A stretch of DNA of 64,000 nucleotides, from contig CAWGCG010000005.1 in assembly GCA_963821025.1 (NCBI GenBank), forward strand, positions 610,065 to 674,064, written 5' to 3'. The stretch's first letter is position 1; each line of letters opens with the position of its first letter. A program made the translations under genes and the position numbers. This DNA is from WHSW01 sp963821025. Lineage in GTDB: Bacteria > Actinomycetota > Thermoleophilia > Solirubrobacterales > 70-9. The notes beneath the pieces are model-generated. The model saw nothing but the letters and a program-made list of their open reading frames with translations, was not told where the DNA came from and did not search any database. This document shows, one piece after another, positions 61,179 to 64,000 of this stretch.

Positions 61179-61691
61179 GTGAGCACGCCGGCTCGGCTGA
61201 CCAAGCTGTTGCCACTCGCCTGCCTCGCGTCGGCGATCTGCCTCTTCGCTTCACAGCTGATGACCAGTTTCGAGTTCATCCCGGCGGGCGGCGAGGCGCT
61301 CGATTCGCAAACGGGCGGCGACCGGCACGGCTTCGCGCTGGCGTTGATCGCGGTGTTCGCGGTCGGCGCGCTCGGGCTCGCCGTGTTCGCGGCCTCGAGG
61401 CCGGCGGCGACCGCGGTCGCGATCGCCGGTGGCGTCGCCCTATTGGTCTTCTTGCTCGTCGACCTCCCCGATGCGAACGCGATCGGGATCCTCGACGATG
61501 CCGGCCAGTCGTTCTTCGACGCCGAAGCGGTGCCCCAGGGCGGTTTCTGGCTCGAGCTCGCCGGAGCTCTGGCGCTGACGGTCACCGGGACAGCGCTGGC
61601 GACCCTGACGTCCGACCAGCTCGCCGGACTCGGGCCGGGCTCGCGCGACCGAGGCGCCGTGGACGGCGGCAGCGCGCGCCAGCGGGGCTAG
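61179..61691 (+). CDS. Four-helix membrane protein, paralogue of its neighbour
   Basis: 170 aa, family not recognised. Four hydrophobic segments: about 10-28, 52-70, 77-94 and 124-143. A polar loop after the first (SFEFIPAGGEALDSQTGGDRHG) lies outside the membrane by topology. GTG 61179 is used; GTG 61171 ends after three codons. Cotranscribed with the 60209 gene, convergent with rpsG. Confidence 0.78.
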   Translation: MSTPARLTKLLPLACLASAICLFASQLMTSFEFIPAGGEALDSQTGGDRHGFALALIAVFAVGALGLAVFAASRPAATAVAIAGGVALLVFLLVDLPDANAIGILDDAGQSFFDAEAVPQGGFWLELAGALALTVTGTALATLTSDQLAGLGPGSRDRGAVDGGSARQRG

Positions 61692-61713
61692 GCGCGCCAG
61701 CGAGGCTAGCGCT

Positions 61714-62184
61714 CTACCAGCGGTAGTGGGCGAAGGCCTTGTTGGCCTGGGCCATCCGGTAAATGTCGTCCTTGCGCTTCCAGGCGCCGCCCTGCTGGGA
61801 GATCGAGTCCATGATCTCGTTCGCGAGCCGCTCGGACATCGACTTCTCGCGGCGATTGCGCGCAAAGCCGACCAGCCAGCGGACGGCGAGCGTGCGGGCG
61901 CGTGGCGCCGGCACTTCGACCGGGACCTGATAGGTGGCGCCGCCGACGCGGCGCGAGCGGACCTCGAGCACCGGGGTCAGCTCCTTGACCGAGTCCTCGA
62001 GCACCTCGACCGGGGAACGGCCACTGCGCTCGCCAACGACCGCGAGCGCGTCGTAGGTGATCTGCTCGGCGGTCGCCTTCTTACCGTCCGCCATGACCTT
62101 GTTGACGATCTGCTGCACCAGCCGGCTCTTGTAGACGGAGTCGGCTTCGACGGGTCGGACCGCGGCGCGGGCTCTGCGCGGCAT
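61714..62184 (-). CDS. rpsG: 30S ribosomal protein S7
   Basis: 156 aa, exact family length: SRLVQQIVNKVMADGKKATAEQITYDAL, PVLEVRSRRVGGATYQVPVEV, RWLVGFARNRREKSMSERLANEIMD. Nucleates the 30S head. Start shares a base with the rpsL stop (TAATG-type junction). Confidence 0.98.
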   Translation of the reverse strand: MPRRARAAVRPVEADSVYKSRLVQQIVNKVMADGKKATAEQITYDALAVVGERSGRSPVEVLEDSVKELTPVLEVRSRRVGGATYQVPVEVPAPRARTLAVRWLVGFARNRREKSMSERLANEIMDSISQQGGAWKRKDDIYRMAQANKAFAHYRW

Positions 62185-62576
62185 TACCGCTTGACCCCGT
62201 ACTGGGATCGGGCCTGCTTGCGATCGGCGACGCCGGAGGCGTCAAGGGTTCCGCGGATCACCTTGTAGCGGACGCCCGGGAGGTCCTTGACCCGGCCGCC
62301 GCGGACGAGGACGACCGAGTGCTCCTGCAGGTTGTGCCCCTCGCCGGGGATGTAGCAGGTCACCTCCATGCCGTTGGTGAGGCGCACGCGGGCGACCTTG
62401 CGCAGTGCCGAGTTGGGCTTCTTCGGCGTCGCCGTGTAGACGCGCGTGCAGACGCCCCGCCGCTGTGGGGCGGCGTTCCGTCGCTTGCGCCCCTGGCCCG
62501 ACTTGAGACCGGGGGTGGCGACCTTCTTCTGCGGGGGCTTGCGCCCCTTGCGAATCAGCTGATTGGTGCTCGGCAC
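62184..62576 (-). CDS. rpsL: 30S ribosomal protein S12
   Basis: 130 aa: STNQLIRKGRKPPQKKVATPGLKSGQGRKRRNAAPQRRGVCTRVYTATPKKPNSALRKVARVRLTNG and the second decoding loop GHNLQEHSVVLVRGGRVKDLPGVRYKVIRG. The lysines where streptomycin-resistance changes occur are wild type (TPKKPNS and GRVKDLPGV). GTG start with TATCTT ending 8 nt upstream. Confidence 0.97.
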   Translation of the reverse strand: MPSTNQLIRKGRKPPQKKVATPGLKSGQGRKRRNAAPQRRGVCTRVYTATPKKPNSALRKVARVRLTNGMEVTCYIPGEGHNLQEHSVVLVRGGRVKDLPGVRYKVIRGTLDASGVADRKQARSQYGVKR

Positions 62577-62584
62577 GGCGGCGG

Positions 62585-62623
62585 AAGATAGCAGGGCCGG
62601 GCCCGATCCTGAGCCTCTAGGCT
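62585..62623. promoter_or_regulatory. Divergent -10 boxes of rpsL and the HAD gene
   Basis: Minus-strand TATCTT (62590-62585) ends 8 nt before the rpsL GTG 62576; plus-strand TAGGCT (62618-62623) ends 7 nt before ATG 62631. The whole divergent spacer is 54 bp, and neither gene has room for a normal leader. Confidence 0.5.
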
Positions 62624-62630
62624 GGGACGG

Positions 62631-63128
62631 ATGAGCGTCCGCCAGCCGATCCTGGCCGTCGATGTCGACGGCGTGATCAGCCTGTTCGGGTTCGAGGGGC
62701 CGATCTCCGAGGTCGGCGGGCGCTTCCACCTGATCGACGGCGTCGCCCACTGCATCTCGGACTCCGCCGGCCCGCAGCTTCGCCGGCTCGCCGAGGTCTA
62801 CGAGCTGATCTGGGCAACCGGATGGGAGGACCGCGCCAACGACCATCTGCCCCTGATCCTCGGCCTGCCGACCGAGCTCCCGTGCCTGCGCTTCGACGGC
62901 CGGGCGCGCTTCGGCAGCTCGCATTGGAAGCTCGAGGCGCTCGAGGAGTACGCCGGCGACCGCCCCCTCGCCTGGATCGACGACTCGCTCGATCAGAGTT
63001 GTCGCCGCTGGGCGGCCCAGCGGCCGGCGCCGACCCTGCTGGTCGCGACCGAATCGGACATCGGCATCACCGAGGCCCACACCGAGGCCCTGTTCAGCTG
63101 GGCGCGCGACGGGTACACTCCGGCCTAG
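62631..63128 (+). CDS. HAD-like phosphatase-fold protein
   Basis: 165 aa. The opening ILAVDVDGVISLFGFEG is the HAD motif I (D-x-D-G), YELIWATGWEDRAN matches motif II (T/S) and PLAWIDDSLDQSC the acidic motif IV. A small HAD protein of the type annotated as HAD_18; substrate unknown. ATG 62631 with a TAGGCT box. Confidence 0.82.
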   Translation: MSVRQPILAVDVDGVISLFGFEGPISEVGGRFHLIDGVAHCISDSAGPQLRRLAEVYELIWATGWEDRANDHLPLILGLPTELPCLRFDGRARFGSSHWKLEALEEYAGDRPLAWIDDSLDQSCRRWAAQRPAPTLLVATESDIGITEAHTEALFSWARDGYTPA

Positions 63129-63135
63129 GGACTGG

Positions 63136-63471
63136 GTGCGCACGGTGGATGGCTTCTTCCCGATCTTCTTCTTGATGGTGATCTTGAAGATCCCGGTCGC
63201 CGCCCTGCTCTATCTGGTCTGGTGGGCGATTCACGCCGAGACCGCGCCCGAGGAGGCGCCGCCGGGCTCCGACGACCACCGCTTTCGGCGCTTTCGCCGC
63301 GAGCCCAAGCGCCCTCGCGGGCCACGCCGCGGCAATCATGGGCCTGACGCGATCCAGCTGCCCGAGTGCCCGCCCGGCGGCCGCGCGCGGGTCGTCTCAC
63401 GCCCGGCTCCGGTGCGGGGCGCGTCCGCGCACGGCGAGGAGCGCGGCGCCGCGGAGCCCCTGCCGGGATGA
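63136..63471 (+). CDS. Small single-pass membrane protein, unknown
   Basis: 111 aa. One hydrophobic helix at residues 6-31 (FFPIFFLMVILKIPVAALLYLVWWAI), then a basic, Pro/Arg-rich cytoplasmic tail. No family recognised. GTG 63136 is 7 nt after the HAD gene stop; its end overlaps the next gene (ATGA), so it is in an operon. Confidence 0.65.
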   Translation: MRTVDGFFPIFFLMVILKIPVAALLYLVWWAIHAETAPEEAPPGSDDHRFRRFRREPKRPRGPRRGNHGPDAIQLPECPPGGRARVVSRPAPVRGASAHGEERGAAEPLPG

Positions 63472-63851
63472 CGGCGGTCCGAGGTGGGGTGTGGCTGCTG
63501 CTCGCCACCCTCGCCGCGGCCCTGATCGGCTGGCCGGCGGCCGACGCGGAGGCGAAGTCGCGCTTCTACGGCTGCGTCCAGGAGTCGCACGGCTGCAGCC
63601 ATCGGTTCGTCGCCGGAGATGCGCCGGCGACCAGGTTCAAGGATCGCCGCGAGTCGTTCACCGACTACCGGGTCTGCGTCAGCGCCCCGCACGGCGGCCG
63701 TGAGTGCGCCCGCTCGGTGACCGGGCGGCGCAACCGGCCAGACGCGCTCTCCTACCTCCCCGGCGCCACCGGCCGCCACGTCGCCCGCTGGTACGTCGAC
63801 GGGAAGACGGTCTCCAAGTGGGTGTTCCGGGTGCGGCCCGAGGACGCCTGA
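63468..63851 (+). CDS. Small secreted protein, unknown
   Basis: 127 aa. Signal peptide about 1-28 (VWLLLATLAAALIGWPAADAEA) followed by a mature part with four cysteines (YGCVQESHGCSHRF, DYRVCVSAP, GRECARS), perhaps two disulfides. No family recognised. Start overlaps the preceding stop by 4 nt. After it (63852-64000) only a repeat copy is seen. Confidence 0.7.
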   Translation: MTAVRGGVWLLLATLAAALIGWPAADAEAKSRFYGCVQESHGCSHRFVAGDAPATRFKDRRESFTDYRVCVSAPHGGRECARSVTGRRNRPDALSYLPGATGRHVARWYVDGKTVSKWVFRVRPEDA

Positions 63852-63909
63852 GCAGGCGACCCGGTCCGCTAGCGGCGAGCACGGCCCCGTCCCCCGCCGT
63901 GTTCCATCC

Positions 63910-63957
63910 GGGGTGGGACGGATTTCACCGCTGGAGCCGGCGTTTTCCGCCCCACCC
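63910..63957. repeat. Palindromic repeat copy C
   Basis: Third copy of the element at 43953 and 44888: GGGTGGGACGGATTTCACCG at the left and GCGTTTTCCGCCCCACCC at the right, same orientation, with a diverged centre (CTGGAGCC). Intergenic, 58 nt past the last gene. Confidence 0.8.
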
Positions 63958-64000
63958 GAGGCGGCAGGGCCGGCCGCTCAGCTGCCGAGCGCCAGTTCGA

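Noticed and set aside
62184..63143. Long frame fusing S12 with sequence antisense to the HAD gene
   Set aside because: S12 begins at GTG 62576 with its own -10 box; the upstream part is the mirror of the HAD gene.

Overview
The window is very GC-rich DNA with strong G/C preference at third codon positions, many GTG and TTG starts, ATGA/GTGA gene overlaps and many starts lying 6-9 nt behind a TANNNT-like -10 box. Together with an RskA/ECF sigma pair, IdeR-like iron boxes and DUF559 genes this suggests a high-GC actinobacterium, probably of the Thermoleophilia (Solirubrobacterales/Gaiellales type). The class is an inference from gene content; no 16S gene is present.

Left part (1-12.5 kb): a methylated-amine/C1 module. 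Two sarcosine-oxidase-like subunits (N-methylglutamate dehydrogenase MgdC and MgdB) run leftward. Divergent to them are a GlnT-type gamma-glutamylmethylamide synthetase, the three N-methylglutamate synthase subunits (glutaminase-like, GXGXG, FMN domain) and an NAD-dependent formate dehydrogenase. Together they would turn methylamine into N-methylglutamate, release the methyl group as a C1 unit and burn formate to CO2 with NADH gain. Next comes a molybdenum-cofactor cluster (mobA, moeA, a MoaD-MoaE-MoaC triple fusion, mog).

Middle (12.5-37.6 kb): a mixed housekeeping and envelope region: methyltransferase, VOC protein, tRNA-Pro(CGG), TVP38-type membrane protein, DsbA-like thioredoxin, Nif3, a stand-alone IF2-N-like mini-protein, acyl-CoA ligase, secreted sulfatase, patatin, RidA, PBP4-type carboxypeptidase, anti-sigma/ECF sigma pair, a frameshifted small gene, ligA-surE, a surface-glycan cluster (two GT2, GT-C-like membrane protein, Gfo/Idh oxidoreductase, AP-superfamily protein) and an iron(III) ABC transporter under an iron-box operator.

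Right part (37.6-64 kb): the ribosomal-protein superoperon, transcribed leftward: rpsL-rpsG, fusA, tuf, S10/spc/alpha genes, secY, adk, map, rpmJ, rpsM, rpsK, rpsD, rpoA, rplQ, truA. It carries several insertions: two paralogous membrane-protein genes between rpsG and fusA, a DUF559 gene bracketed by palindromic repeats between secY and adk, and a divergent Fur/VIT-type iron gene pair where infA usually sits. S17, L5 and S3 carry large low-complexity extensions. The right end holds a HAD-like protein and two small membrane/secreted proteins, followed by a third copy of the palindromic repeat.
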